Positions 20,964-32,504 of a stretch of 64,000 bases of DNA are shown piece after piece; the stretch's first letter is position 1; the number at the start of each line of letters is the position of its first letter. The DNA comes from Madurella fahalii (lineage: Eukaryota > Ascomycota > Sordariomycetes > Sordariales). The translations under genes were made by a program, and so were the position numbers. The notes beneath the pieces were generated by a model, which saw nothing but the letters and a program-made list of their open reading frames with translations, searched no databases and was not told the origin of the DNA. The stretch is taken from contig CM056875.1 of assembly GCA_029876055.1 (NCBI GenBank), forward strand, positions 4,737,001 through 4,801,000. The letters are read 5' to 3'.

Positions 20964-23525
20964 TTATGCCTTCATTGTCCTGACAATGTTGAACTTTGTG
21001 CCCATGACCGTTTCCTTGCGGCCCTTGTTCTCGAGCTGGGCCCAGATCTCGGGATATTCTGCCTTGGCCCACTCCTCGAAGTGCCTCTTTCTTTGTGTCC
21101 CGGGCAGGGCATTATACGTCACCCCGAGCCTGCAAGAACCAAGTCAGCAATGTAGCTCAATCATTGTGTTGCAACGAAGGGGTAAAATAAACCACCGGAG
21201 AAGGAAGAAAGAAAGAAAGAAAGAAAGAAAGAGACGGTAAAAAAAAAAAAAAAAAAAAAAAACTCACGTCATCATCCCCGGCGGATACCCCACGCTCGCA
21301 TCCATGCCCCGAATCAACCTCATGACCTCCTCGACATGGCCCGACCCGGCAATGGCGCCACAGTACGCCCAAAACACGTTCGGCGGCACGTCGAGGTCCA
21401 TCCTCTGCACCTTCTGCCAGATCTGCCTGGCGGTGCGGTCGCCAAACGGCTCGAGCTCGCACGCCCAAAACACAATCTCCAGGCTGTTGTACGAAGGGCC
21501 CTCGACCGAGTTGGTGATGTCCCTCCAGAACTCGATGGCGGTGCTGGGGTCCTCGCACGCCGCGTACGCCAGCATCAGCGCGTTGTAGAGGCGCGTGTCC
21601 ATCTGCACCGTCGTATCCATCTTGAGCATGTTGTGCACCATGCGGAGCGAGTCGGCGTCCGGGTGGCGGCCGAGCCCCTCGAGGCAGCGCACGTAGACGT
21701 CGGGCGTGGGCCGCTGCGCCGGGTTGCCGTGCGCGCGCATGTGCCCGAAGATGTAGCACGCCATGTCGGGCCGGCGGCGCTCGAAGAAGGCGTCCATGAG
21801 CCGGACGCGGTGTTCGGGCTCCGTCTCCGGGAAGAACTGCCGGAGCAGCGAGTAGCAGTCCCAGACGCGGGCCGTGCTGATCTTCTTGTCGAGGCAGTAC
21901 TCGACAAAGGCCTTGCGGACCTGGGCGCGCTCCTCGAGGCTGTAGGATACCGTGTGCAGGGAGAGCGTGTCGATCACATCGTACTGGTTGTCGCTGCGCA
22001 GGAAGGCCATGCAGAGCGAGACGACGGTTTCGGGCTCTAGCGTAGCGTGCCGCTGCTCGAGGTCGGCCGTGATGTCGAGAATCCGCTCAATGTCGGGTTC
22101 CGGAACGGAGCATAATGTACGGAGGTACTTGTTCAGGACGGGGAGGTCCTCGTCGTTTCGGACCTCGACTTCTCCCCTCAGCAGCTTATCGTAGATGGCC
22201 TGCACGCCGCTGAGGTCCTTGGCCTCCAGGCGGTAGTCCATCTGGAGGATGTAAGTAGTCGACTTGGGCGCGATGCCCAGCTCGGCGCCCAACGAGAGAA
22301 ACCTCTCGGCGAGGTACGGGTTCTTCTTCTCGATGGCCGCCTGGATCAGGACGTCGATGGTTGTCGCGTCAGGTTTCAGATCCTTTTGACCCTCACTGTG
22401 CTGCGCCATGGTTGCCATCATCTGCTTGATATCCTCTACCCCCTTGTCCAAGACCAGAACGGCCCACTGGAACACAACGTCCCACCAGGGTTTCTGTGGG
22501 TTCGAGTTGATTAACTGCTCAAAGATTGGCTGGAGCCATTCCTGCTCGCCGGTCCGAAGCGCAAACCTCACCACCTCCATGTACGACTCGGTGCTCCGCA
22601 TCCAGTTGGCATAAATGGGCTTCTCGAACCATTGTTTCGTTTCCTCGACCCTATCCCGTCTCGCGTAGAACGCCGTCATGATCTCGTGAACGGGCGGCAT
22701 GTACTCGACGCCCGCCTCTTCCGCCTTCCTGTACTCGCGAAGGAGCTCCTCCTCCCTGCCTTCTTTAGCGAGGCCGCGCAAAACCAATGTCCAAAGGCTC
22801 TTTACCCCCTTATACACCTTGTTTTCTTCCCGTAGTTTTTGCAGGTACTCGGCGTAGCGTTCCGAAGCCTCCAGAGACGCGCCGTACTGCGTCAGCGCTG
22901 TGAGGAACAGCTGAAAATCGCCGCGGTCTTTCCCTCCGCTAGCTTCTCTGATCATCTCCTCGTCGAGGCCTAGCTCGCGCAAGTTTTGTATCCTCCGGTT
23001 GATCTCTTCGTACACCAGCTGGGCAAGCTCGAGGTGGTTGTCTGGCTTGCCCTTTGGCGGTTTTGCTGCTATCTCTAATGCCGCCCGGAGGTCTTCGAAG
23101 CTGAGATCCTCAGGGTGGCCGCCGGCCTCGGAATCTTCGGTCAAGAGATGGCGGAGCAGTCGCACCGCGAGGAACGCCTGGGTCGGGTTCAACACCTTGT
23201 GGTATCTCTTCTTGTGCCGGATAAACATGGTCCAGCCTTTCAAGAGGCCCTCCCGAGCGGGTGGTCGCGCATTCTCCGTCTCCAAACTCCTGAAGTGGAG
23301 CAGTACGTCGTAGCCGGGCTCCAGCTCGGGCTCCTTTAACTGCCGCGGAGGCTTCTGGAAGATGCCGAAAAATGTCCTACGAGGCTGCCGGCGAGCTAAG
23401 AGGGGCAGGGAGCGAGGGCAGGACGAGGCGGCGAGGCGGCGGGCGGACGGGGCGGGACATGGGCGCAGCGAGCCATGGCCGGCCAGCAGTCGACGGTACA
23501 CATTGCGCGTCAGCTGCGACCGCAT
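20964..23525 (-). CDS. cia84: PPR-type complex I assembly factor, CIA84-like
   Basis: Mitochondrial matrix helical-repeat protein resembling the Neurospora complex I intermediate-associated protein of 84 kDa. Exons 23525-21268 and 21129-20964 give 807 aa. The N-terminus has a basic presequence followed by R-R-T-F-F-G-I-F and E-P-E-L-E-P-G-Y-D-V-L-L. The rest is alpha-helical with PPR-like units, for example T-R-L-Y-N-A-L-M-L-A-Y-A and P-S-Y-N-S-L-E-I-V-F-W-A. The 138-nt intron begins GTGAG followed directly by a T24 run (A24 on the + strand). The second exon ends with K-F-N-I-V-R-T-M-K-A. The PPR nature is clear; orthology to CIA84 rests on N-terminal resemblance. Confidence 0.78.
21203..21262. 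repeat. (GAAA)n and A24 tract inside the CIA84 intron
   Basis: GAAA units fill about 21203-21233, and A24 follows at 21239-21262. In the CIA84 sense this is T24 starting five bases after the 5' splice junction, then TTTC units, all inside the 138-nt intron. Confidence 0.9.
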
Positions 23526-23926
23526 GGTGGGAAATCGAAAGGCCTAGGCAGAGCCAGTCCTGATGGCGTATCCGTTAGCTAAGGACGGGAAGGCCTTTTT
23601 TTCCTGTGGTCTCGTACCTGCGCATGTTGAGATGATGTCCAATTGCTGTCGCAATGGGTTCAGTGGCAAGCAGCTGTCGTTGCGGGTCAAGCCCAAGCTT
23701 TTCCACTGATGGATGACCTCAATTTGCTACTGAGCTACTGTGGAGAAGACCTTGGCACGCCGCTCGCCTGCAGCTGAGCGGACCTCAACACGGGCTAAAG
23801 CAGTTCTCAGACGCCAACCCTAACCCTTAATCCTCCTGCTTCTCATCACATCTCATTACCACCTCATCGACTTACATCCCATCACAACTCACCTCAAATT
23901 CACACCATAGACCACCATCCTTAAGA
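23526..23926. promoter_or_regulatory. Divergent promoter region CIA84 / FTA4 with telobox-like motif
   Basis: About 400 nt between two start codons. AACCCTAACCCTTAA at 23816-23830 lies 97 nt before the FTA4 ATG and about 290 nt before the CIA84 ATG. Telobox-type AACCCTAA motifs are known fungal promoter elements of translation-related genes; their role here is inference. Confidence 0.4.
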
Positions 23927-24609
23927 ATGGCGCCAACACCGCCAACAATCGTCTCCCTAAAACAGGACTTCCTCACAACCCAAACACGCCTCCTCTCCCA
24001 ACCCCTCACCCCCACCCGCGCCTGGCGCAACAACAACAAGAGCCAAGAAGACAACAGCCTCCCCGAAAAGGCCGTCGACGACGCCCTCTTCAAACTCAAC
24101 CATCGCCTCCAACAGCATTCTCGGCGCGTCTACGCGCCGCAAGCGACGCGCCACGTAGCCGAGCAGATCGACCAGCTCTATTGGAACGCCGCCGAGGCCG
24201 CCACCAGCCACGCCAGAGAGGGAGATGGCAACGACAGTGACGACGGGGAGGGGGCAGCGGAAGGGTTAGCGCAGGGTGCCGACCTAGGTATAAACAACAC
24301 CTCCACCGTCCTCCCTTCCGCCTTATTTCCCCTTTCCCGTTTCATTTTCTCCCCCCTGCTGGGCCCCCGTCATCGAACAGACCAGGCTAACCCCCAAAAA
24401 ACCACAGCCGACCCGGCCGTCATCGCCACCCTCCCCCCGGAATGGGACATACCCTCCGAGGCGGCGTCCCACCCGCTCGAGGCGAAGCGCTACGCCGAGC
24501 TGGCGGCGGAGCTGCACGCCCTCGCGGAGCGGAGGCGGCAGGCCGCTGCGCGGGTGGCGCGTCTGCAGCGGATGAGGGCGCTTTTGGAGCCGTTCGATTC
24601 TTCTTCTAG

Positions 24610-24645
<36 letters not shown>

Positions 24646-24931
24646 TGCTGATGGCGAGAGCGGTGGTGGTGATGGTGTCCAAGAGAACCTCGTTACTCGC
24701 AACGGAGAAGTCGAGGCCGAGCTGCAGAGGATGAGGATGCTTCTGGCGAGGGTGGGCGGGCGGGTTAGTATGTTGAAAGGGCAAGACCAAGCTGCCCGTG
24801 GTCGCGGTAGAAGGAGCAGTGCGGATTCGAGCACGGGGAGCCTGTTTTCGGAGCGGGGAGGACCAATGGAAGTGGATGATGTGGAGATGGATGAGCGGAG
24901 GAAAGTTGGGCAACTGCTGGAGAACTTCTAA
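23927..24931 (+). CDS. fta4: Kinetochore Sim4-complex subunit Fta4
   Basis: Inner-kinetochore (CCAN/Sim4 complex) subunit. Exons 23927-24287 and 24408-24931 give 294 aa. The 120-nt intron has a GTATAA donor and a GGCTAAC branch site before CCACAG. The N-terminus has I-V-S-L-K-Q-D-F-L-T-T-Q-T-R-L-L-S-Q and L-P-E-K-A-V-D-D-A-L-F-K-L-N-H-R-L-Q-Q-H, both typical of the family. The second half is coiled-coil with an alanine run encoded by a GCT/GCN repeat at about 24608-24650. The intron length is a multiple of three and has no in-frame stop, so retained transcripts would encode a 334-aa form. Confidence 0.85.
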
Positions 24932-25563
24932 GCTCCCGGTCACTTGCTATATTTGCGTCGTTGTGAACGGAGGGCTATCGCGTCTTTGGGTCCAAGTGCG
25001 GGTGTTCAGTGGTCTAGGTATCGGCGTCCGGCGTTGGTTTGTGGTCGGCTGAGTTCAGGAGAAGCCCGTTCTTGCGGCTAATGATACCCAGTTACGAAAT
25101 ATCACATGGTTAAAAGGGGGAAAAGGCTATACGTACAATCGTAACAATCAACATTGAGCAGTGTGTCCCTCCCACGGGGAATCAAGGCGGCCACATAACT
25201 CGTACAACCAACGCCTCAGTAACAGCGATTGCACCAAGAAGGAAAGAGAGAAGAAGCTTGCAGTAGAACTTACACTGTTTAACTGGGGGATAAGCTTCCG
25301 AGCGATGTGTCGGGCTTGTATGTGTGTGGTAAACTGAGTAATGCATATGGAAGAAAGAATCATCTTTATCCAACGCATACCTTGCTTTGGCATGGCACGG
25401 TGAAACTGTAGAGCTTGTATATTATGGCTCCTCTTAACTACTGAAGGAAAAACGGTAACGACAATCCTGACGCCTACCAACCGAGAGACTCCCCGTTGTT
25501 TCTCTTCCGCACCTACCTGTCGTAGTCAACCAGGTTGTTCTTCGTTTCTTCCACTTAACCCTC
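24932..25563. other. Convergent intergenic region, FTA4 / calpain gene
   Basis: 3' flanks of both genes. No supported ORF or element. Confidence 0.5.
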
Positions 25564-28500
25564 CTACTTCCGCTCCACAGACGCCTTACCCTTCGAAACC
25601 CTCAGCATCTTCGGAGACTCCAGTGTCGCATCCTTAGCACTGTCATCCACATCCAGCACTGTAGTCTCATCCCTGTACTCCTCCTCCTCCTTCTTCTTCC
25701 TCTCCTCGTCCTCCCCCTCATCCTCATCCTCGTCCTCACTCTCGTCATCGCTCATTTCATAATATCTCGGCCTCACCACACGCATCTTCACAAGCCCTTC
25801 GGCGTCCTTGTCCCCCTCCGCCACCTTGTAGTAGATCCTTAGCCCAACGACAGCGACGGCATTCCACGGATCGATATCGAAGTCATCTTCCGCCCCTGAC
25901 CCTGGCCCTGGCGGCGGATGATGGGGAGGCGGGAGGAACCTCCTCTTCGCCCGCCGATCTTCCTCGTCAAGTATGTCGTTCAGCTCGGTCTCTGAGACTG
26001 GCGACATGCTCCGCGGGCTGCACAACGAGGGGTGGTCCTCAAAGTCGGCTGGCGGCAGGCCACTCCCAGGCGGGAAGGCCGGGGGTCGTCGTCCTCGAGG
26101 ATAGTCCCTGGGGGGGCCCTGGAATTTTCTGGCGTAACCGTGAACGCTATCCCCATCTGCTGCATTGTCTGCGGGAGTTTCGGCCCCTTTCGCCGGGCCG
26201 TCCGGAGCGGAGCACTGGGAGCTCTCGAATAAGGTGTCTGGATGCGTGGCCGTAACCCTTGGGTCGTTGTCTTCAGCTGGAGCAGGCACAGTCTCCGACG
26301 AAACGCTTGCCCCTTCCTGCACAAAGCCATTGCCGTCGGTCTGTTCTTCTTGCGGCTTATCCATGTCCCGAGGCTCAGGGGGTGCAGGGATTGGGGTTGG
26401 ACCCCTTTCGCCGTGTTCCGCGTCTGATTCCTCCTCTTCGGTCGGGCGTTGTCTAAAATCGTCCCTCCCGGCTCTCCTCCTTTCAGAGTCTCTCTGACGG
26501 AGAAATTCCTTCCGCCGACTCTCGACTGCTTTGCGTTCCTTACTGTACCTGATCTGCTTGTCCTTCATGATCTCCTTGCGCAGTTTCTCGAGGCGCTTCG
26601 CTCTTTTGCCCTTCTCGTACGCCTGCCGCTCGGCCTTCTCCTCGGGCGTCTCCACAACCCTGGCTTTGCTGTGCGCCAGATCGTACGCCAGACCGATGCG
26701 GAGCAGCTTCTCACGGTGGGATCTCGCATACCGGCGCACCACATCCTCGGGGGGGATTCTCCCCGTGAAGCGATACGCTTCGATCTTGACCAGAACTGTG
26801 TATTCGCCTGCATCGAGGTCGAGCTCGACATTGCAAGAGCGCGGCATGACGTGCGTGGTCTGGGCGCGGACCAGGTAGTCTTCTTCGCCGGCCTTGTGGA
26901 TGCGGAAGCCCAGGCCAAACCCATACTCGCCCTCGAGGCCACGGAAATAGCGATCGTCGAGCTGCGAGAGAACGATGACCACGGGCCCTGGGTTGGCTAG
27001 CGTGAAGGCGAACTTGGTATCGTGATATTCCAACGTCCATGGAACGTTGAGCGACGTCCACATGGACGTGACTTTCCAGTCGGGCCCAAAGAGCCTTGTG
27101 CGGTGGAAGAGGGTGTATTTGCGCAGCAAATCCTTGTACGAAATCCAGAATGCCCCGTCGTCACCGAATCGGTGGCCCAGCTTTTGCAGCCACTCCGGGG
27201 TCCATTCCTTGGAGCCGTCACCTGAACAGTTGATTTAGCGTTGGCTAACGTGACCGGGGATGATTTGCAAGTTAGAGACGTACTCCATGGCCCTTTCCAT
27301 TCGGACCTGCCCCACGGGTTCTTGAGTAAGAGAAGCCGCTCGCCATCGATCTCGACTGCTCGCATAACCGAGTAGGCGTGGTTTTCCACGATGCCATTTC
27401 TGTGTCCATATCCGTGGCCCCTGATTCAAAGATTGTTAGCAGCAAAGTAGATTGCAGCAGCGCGGCCACCGACGTGAATATTGGGGTCCAAGACATCCAG
27501 CAACTTCCGAGATGAACCTACCAATGACCGGTTGAGCAGCCGAACAAGAAATCCTCGTTGACCTTCATAAGCTCTTCCTTCCAGAAATACTCCTAGGCCG
27601 GGCGGTTTAGCTTTCTTGCCTTGAATTAGCATGCTCGGGACGGGCCAGCTCACCGTGTCGAGTATATCCGTCGTGAACACCTCGGTGCTGACGCCGCCGG
27701 TCAGGTCTTCGACGCCCTCGCCGGTCGCCCCGCCCTCGATGGCGGCATAGTCACCGTGGGCTTTGGCATACGCTTTCTCCAGCAACGGCAGCCATGTCTC
27801 GTTTGGGTTCTCGCACTGGGCAAAGTACAAGGCACTGCTGTTGGACTGGTACGTCTTCCTGTACTTCTCCTCGGAGTCAGGGCGGTGGATGTCTTCCCAC
27901 AATGCGCGCTCTATATTCCTCCGCGAGCCCACATAAAGCTGGTCGTAATCGGGCTTGATCAGGTACAGCTAGATGGCCGGGGCTTCAACGTTTTGACTCA
28001 AACCAAAACAGGCCGGGCCGGTGGGATGGGATATATATACCTTGTCATCTATGATCTCGCTGATCCACTCTCCATCCCGATGGAACACAAACCCGTACAC
28101 GCCCACATCCTGGTTGTGGGCGACGCAAATGCGCTGGATCAGGCCGGGCTTGTTGCTCAGCGTGCACAGTGCCGCCATCAGCCAGCAGTCACCGTCCTCG
28201 CCCTGGCGGACATCATGGGCAGTCGGCCCGTCGATGAAGAACTCGGGCTTATCAAAGATCTCTCCCACCCGCTTCACCGACTTCGGGTCGAAGCGATAGC
28301 CTGGCGGGTTGTCCCTGGAGGGTGGCGGCCCAGGAGGCGGTCCAGGAGGCGGTCCGGGAGGCGGTCCGGGAGGCGGGTGAGGAGGCTGCGGCCTGTCAAC
28401 AGTGCTGTCGTCGTCGGGCACGTGGGAGTCCATGCGGATGTTGCTCAACGACTCGAGGCAGTAACGGCGGCCAGTCCTGAGGTCGTACTCGAGATCGAAG

Positions 28501-28843
28501 TGCGTGTCGCGGTACTTTTGATTAGTGCGGCGACATTCGGCCACAATCTTGTTGACTTTGGCACGGCACAAGGCAGCTGCCTCCTCGTACGAGGTCGACG
28601 CCGTCTTGCTCCGGCCGCCTGCAAGGTCTTTAGCTGCCGAGCGCTTGGCCAGTCGCTCCGCGAGGACATTCTTGGGGAGGATGGTTGTGACTGCGGCGGA
28701 GCGGGGTTAGTTCATGTACAAGTATTGAGGCTCCACGGTTTCATCCTACCCTTCCCGGGCGCCTTGGTAGTGAAGCTGTCCCAGAACGCATCGATCCTCT
28801 GTTGAGGTGGCGTATGCCGCGGCTCGGGCCCACGGAACGACAT
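25564..28843 (-). CDS. Calpain-type cysteine protease (family C2)
   Basis: Six exons (28843-28750, 28690-28041, 27968-27654, 27592-27522, 27420-27284, 27221-25564) give 974 aa. The CysPc core carries the full triad: Cys200 in G-E-D-G-D-C-W-L, His391 in V-E-N-H-A-Y-S-V and Asn411 in L-K-N-P-W-G, so it should be an active intracellular protease. Before the core lies a G-P-P-P repeat (about 137-155). After it come a C2-like/calpain domain III region and a long charged coiled-coil. The tail is disordered and acidic, with poly-Glu/Asp and a KKKEEEE run. No MIT domain is seen at the N-terminus, which argues against PalB. No EF-hands are present. Confidence 0.92.
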
Positions 28844-29706
28844 GACGGCAATTGATTCGACAGGATGCGGTTGGACACCAACCAGCCAAGTCTCTCTTAA
28901 CTATCGTAGGTAGTTCTCCTGAATCGCGCAATCCCCTCGAGCAGCGAAGGGACACGCCGGAAAACAAGGGAGCAGGGTTTTTACAGGCCTCTTGACAGTT
29001 TGAGCGGCCGCGAGACAGCTTATATGCAAGTCGGCTTGCAATCCTGTGAGACCGGGGCCGCAATTGGCTGTGCGGCTCCATGCGATGATACCCTCCGGTC
29101 TCCTCCTGCATAAGGCTGTGGCAGCCTGGAGGTGAAGTGTCCACGCATCCTTGCGAACCAGCTGGAAGGCAGCTCTGTGTAACGTGTAGCAGTGTGTGGC
29201 GAGGCAGCTGCATCGTCGACCAACCTGCTGCTCCATCACTTCGCCGCGCCCTTGAAGGGGAATTTCTCCATCTTGTCGGTTTCGGTAAGGCTGGAGCGCG
29301 AGGAGCACGAGAGTTCGCTGGGACTGATCAAGCGTGCGCAGGAAGCCAAAGCCGAACTCCTCTTTGCAAGACGAGGCCTTTACACAGTAAAAGGTGCGCG
29401 ACCTGATTACCGCCTTGTTTGCCTCTTGTCAAAACATAATGCTAGTCAGCAGACATGCATCGCTATTTGCCTTGGCTAAGCATCCCAAGCCCTTGGGGTC
29501 AAGCTGCGAAAATGATTAGGTACATTAGGTGCACACCAATTAACCCAGCTGCGGCGCCCCCGACAATGCCGTATCATACAGCCTGCCAATTGCCGTCCTA
29601 TATACAAGAATCCCCTGTTGGCAAATCCCCCGCAACGCCAATATTGTCCCGTTTGCAAACCTGTGAACATGTATCCATCGCAACCTCTGATGCAACCAAC
29701 AACCAA
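28844..29706. other. Intergenic region upstream of the calpain gene
   Basis: About 860 nt holding the calpain upstream region and the ArfGAP 3' flank. No supported ORF, RNA gene or repeat. Confidence 0.5.
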
Positions 29707-29942
29707 TCAACGTGTATCCCTCGCACTCAAACTGGCAAATGCATCCGGAGAGTGTCGTCCGTTTGACCACTCCAGCCCCACAGCCATCATGCTTTCTCGA
29801 CTAACATTGTGCTTCGGCGTTGTGTCCACGAGCTGTACCGGTTGCGCTAAACCCGTTGACAGCCCGTTCCGGCCAGTACCAGCCCCCATGAACGGGTTCT
29901 TGCTCCCTGCCGCTGGACTAACCGGCGTCGGTTGCGATTGGG

Positions 29943-29976
<34 letters not shown>

Positions 29977-31947
29977 AGTCTGGGGGAACGTCTGCGAGGG
30001 GAAGAGTGAGTTGGGCGTCTGGGCCGGGGTGGTCTGGCCAGCGTCCTGGCTCTGAAATGACGTCGGGCTCGGAGCCAGTTGCGGGTAGTTATACAGTGCC
30101 ATTATCGACGCTTTATCCGGCCGCTGTTGTTGTGGTGCGTAACCTGTCATCTGAGGAGTGAGACCCATGTGCTGGGGCGTCTGCATCTGCATCTGCATCT
30201 GCATCTGTCCCTGCCCAGGTAGCTGCTGCGCCGCCGGCGTCATTTGGTTGAAGAAGGGGTTGCTGGTGTGGGGTTGAACGGGCTGCGCGTAAAAGTTTTG
30301 CTGTGCCTGCTCCGGTATTTGCGTGAGAGTCTGCGGCTGGATTCTTGTCGGCGACCGAGTGAACGGGTTGTTGCCAACGTTGCCACTAGGCTGGGCCGTG
30401 TTCACCGATAGGGGTTGCTGTGGCGTCTGCGTCGTGAAGAAGGGGTTATAGCCGGCCATGGCTGGCTGTGCCGGCGGAGGATAGGTCTGGTTACCGTTGA
30501 TCGCCATCATGGAGTAGCCCTGTGACGCAGATGGGAGCGGGGCTGTCAACGGAGCTGTCAGGGGCCCGGCCATCGGCTGCTGGTACAGAGCCTGAGGGCT
30601 TTGCTGTTGGGCGAGCCCTCCCGTGTGATGTGGAAACAGGGGCTGTGACGGCGGCGCGAGAGACATGTTCTGGAACGCTAGGTCGAGGGCGGAGGGCGTG
30701 GGCGTTTGCTGGGGCGCTCCGAATGGATTCGTGGACAGGTATGGATTCTTGGTCTGTAATGTACCGGTCGATTGTGAGGAGAGCGGTTGCGGCGGCGGCG
30801 GGGTGTCGAGCATGTCGAAGGGATTCGTGCTTGCTGGGCTTATCGGTCGAGTGCGCGGCGCCTCGGAGGCGGACGTGGTGGTTGCGGGTGTCAAGCTCCT
30901 GGCTACCGGCATCGTCGCGGCCCTCGCGGGTGCGAGCAGCGTGGGCGACCTCCCATCCCCTTCGCCTAGTCGGACGAGCGCCTCGATGGTCTTTTCCAGA
31001 TTCCCCCCTACCCCCTTTAGCACCATGGCGTTCCGATGATCATCCGCAAAACCCATGTCGCGCAGTTTAGCCAGCTTGCGCTCTGTGTCATCGCCATCCG
31101 CCCGGTTCTGCTGAATACTCGCGCCAAACACGGGAGACGAGTTGTTTCGGGCTGGCGGTCGTGGCGCATCTCGCGGGCTGGTCGGTTCCTGACCGGCACT
31201 CGCCTTTTTCGACTTGGACCCCAGCGGGAATATTGACGAGGCGGACCGGAATCCGAATCGGCTCGGTGTCTTGGGCGGGAGCGGAGGAGGGGTGTCCGAG
31301 TCGCTGCTCCCGGTGTTGGGCCGCTTGTTCGCCGATAGGGTGCGGCTCATGTACTTTTGGCGAATGAATCGCTCCATTGCGCTATCGGCTTCGTCGGCGT
31401 CGATGGGGATTGCCGGCTTCTTGTTCTCGGGGTTGTAAAGTTTGTTGGACACGACGTTGCCGACCTTCCTCATGTTCTAGACTAGACATTAGCGAGGCCT
31501 AGGGACAACGCTCAGCCGCAAGGCCCGCTTACGTCGACCTGTTCGTTGGTCCAGCTGTCCATGCTCAGCGACTTCACCTTGGACACGTGGGTGCCCAACT
31601 TGCGGTGGATAGTGGCGCACCGCATGCAGAGGAAGATGCCCAACTGTCACCGCCCCAAATCAGCGTCAGCCTTGCCGTTCGCGCATGCAGGAACAAATCT
31701 TGGGCCTCTGGAGCTTCCAAGGGAAAGGGTCAATGGGGGAAGAAACGTACGCTCCATGATGCCCAAGCTGGAGAAAGGAGGGTTAGTCCGAGAGGGCTCG
31801 CGCAAGCGGTTCGGGGGAAAAGGACCCATTACCTGGATTCCGTGCTTGACAGTCGGCGCAAAAGTTGTTTCCAGGCACATTGTGGACGAGATCCTGCAGA
31901 ACCTTTTCGTTGCGCGCCTGCTGGCGCTTGCTTAGAGCTGCCGACAT
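29707..31947 (-). CDS. ArfGAP protein with UBA domain and Gln-rich tail (Gts1-like)
   Basis: GTPase-activating protein for Arf-type GTPases in vesicle traffic. Exons 31947-31833, 31767-31751 (17 nt), 31643-31533 and 31476-29707 give 670 aa. Splicing rebuilds the zinc finger C-A-D-C-x16-C-M-R-C with W-A-S-W-S-L-G between the cysteine pairs, and then the R-K-L-G-T-H-V-S arginine-finger region. The sequence M-S-R-T-L closes the ArfGAP domain at about residue 138. A UBA domain (L-R-D-M-G-F-A-D-D to L-E-K-T-I-E-A-L) lies at about 215-260. The C-terminal 400 residues are disordered, rich in N-P-F and Gln, with a Met-Gln repeat (about 30183-30208) and a poly-Gln run (29942-29977). Confidence 0.92.
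29942..29977. repeat. CAG/CAA poly-glutamine microsatellite in the ArfGAP gene
   Basis: Twelve mostly alternating CAA/CAG codons in the minus-strand frame encode a Gln run. Repeat length is expected to vary between strains without changing the frame. Confidence 0.85.
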
Positions 31948-32471
31948 GTTGCTGGCGGCGTGTTCCTAGACCGACCTCGTGTGTGTTGCGGTTCCGTCCC
32001 GTTGTAGGTTCCGAATTCCTCGGGGTGGACAGCTCGGATCAGAAAGTTGGGAGCGGCCACACGGGCTGGGGAACAAGGGTCCGCTGGGAGGCGGGGACGC
32101 CAATTAACAGGGCTGGGCGGGATGGGCTCGTCCTCAATCCAGCAACATTTTTGTCTGCAGCGGGAAACCCGGAATTAGGGTTGATACCACTCCCTCTCTA
32201 GGTTTCTGGAGAAATTCTGCGGCGGAAACCCAAACCGGAAGAGACAACAACAACCGGGCCCTCGCGGCAACAATTTGGCGGTCCCAGACACATGACCGCC
32301 CTCGGCCCAGGCCTCTTTCTTTTCTCCTGAGAGCCTGCAGCGAGTCCGCACAGCTACTGCAGCGCAACCCCAGGACGGTGGGGCCCAGGTATGGATCGCT
32401 AACGTTATTGCCCTGTAACAATGCAGCGCTTCCTGCAGGGTTACGGGGCTCAATAAGGCAAGGCGAGAGAG

Positions 32472-32504
32472 GTACTGTACAGTACTGCACAGTATGTACT
32501 GTGC
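32472..32504. repeat. Paired palindromes GTACTGTACAGTAC and GCACAGTA-TG-TACTGTGC
   Basis: A 14-nt perfect palindrome (32472-32485) is followed one base later by an 8+8-nt inverted repeat with a 2-nt loop (32487-32504). They lie about 525 nt upstream of the ArfGAP ATG. A related GTACAGTACAGTAC occurs at 53338-53351, upstream of the Kelch gene. Dimeric-factor binding or cruciform formation is possible; neither can be shown here. Confidence 0.5.

Noticed and set aside
27756..28805. 349-codon plus-strand open frame opposite the calpain gene
   Set aside because: Antisense shadow spanning calpain exons and an intron; no coding character.
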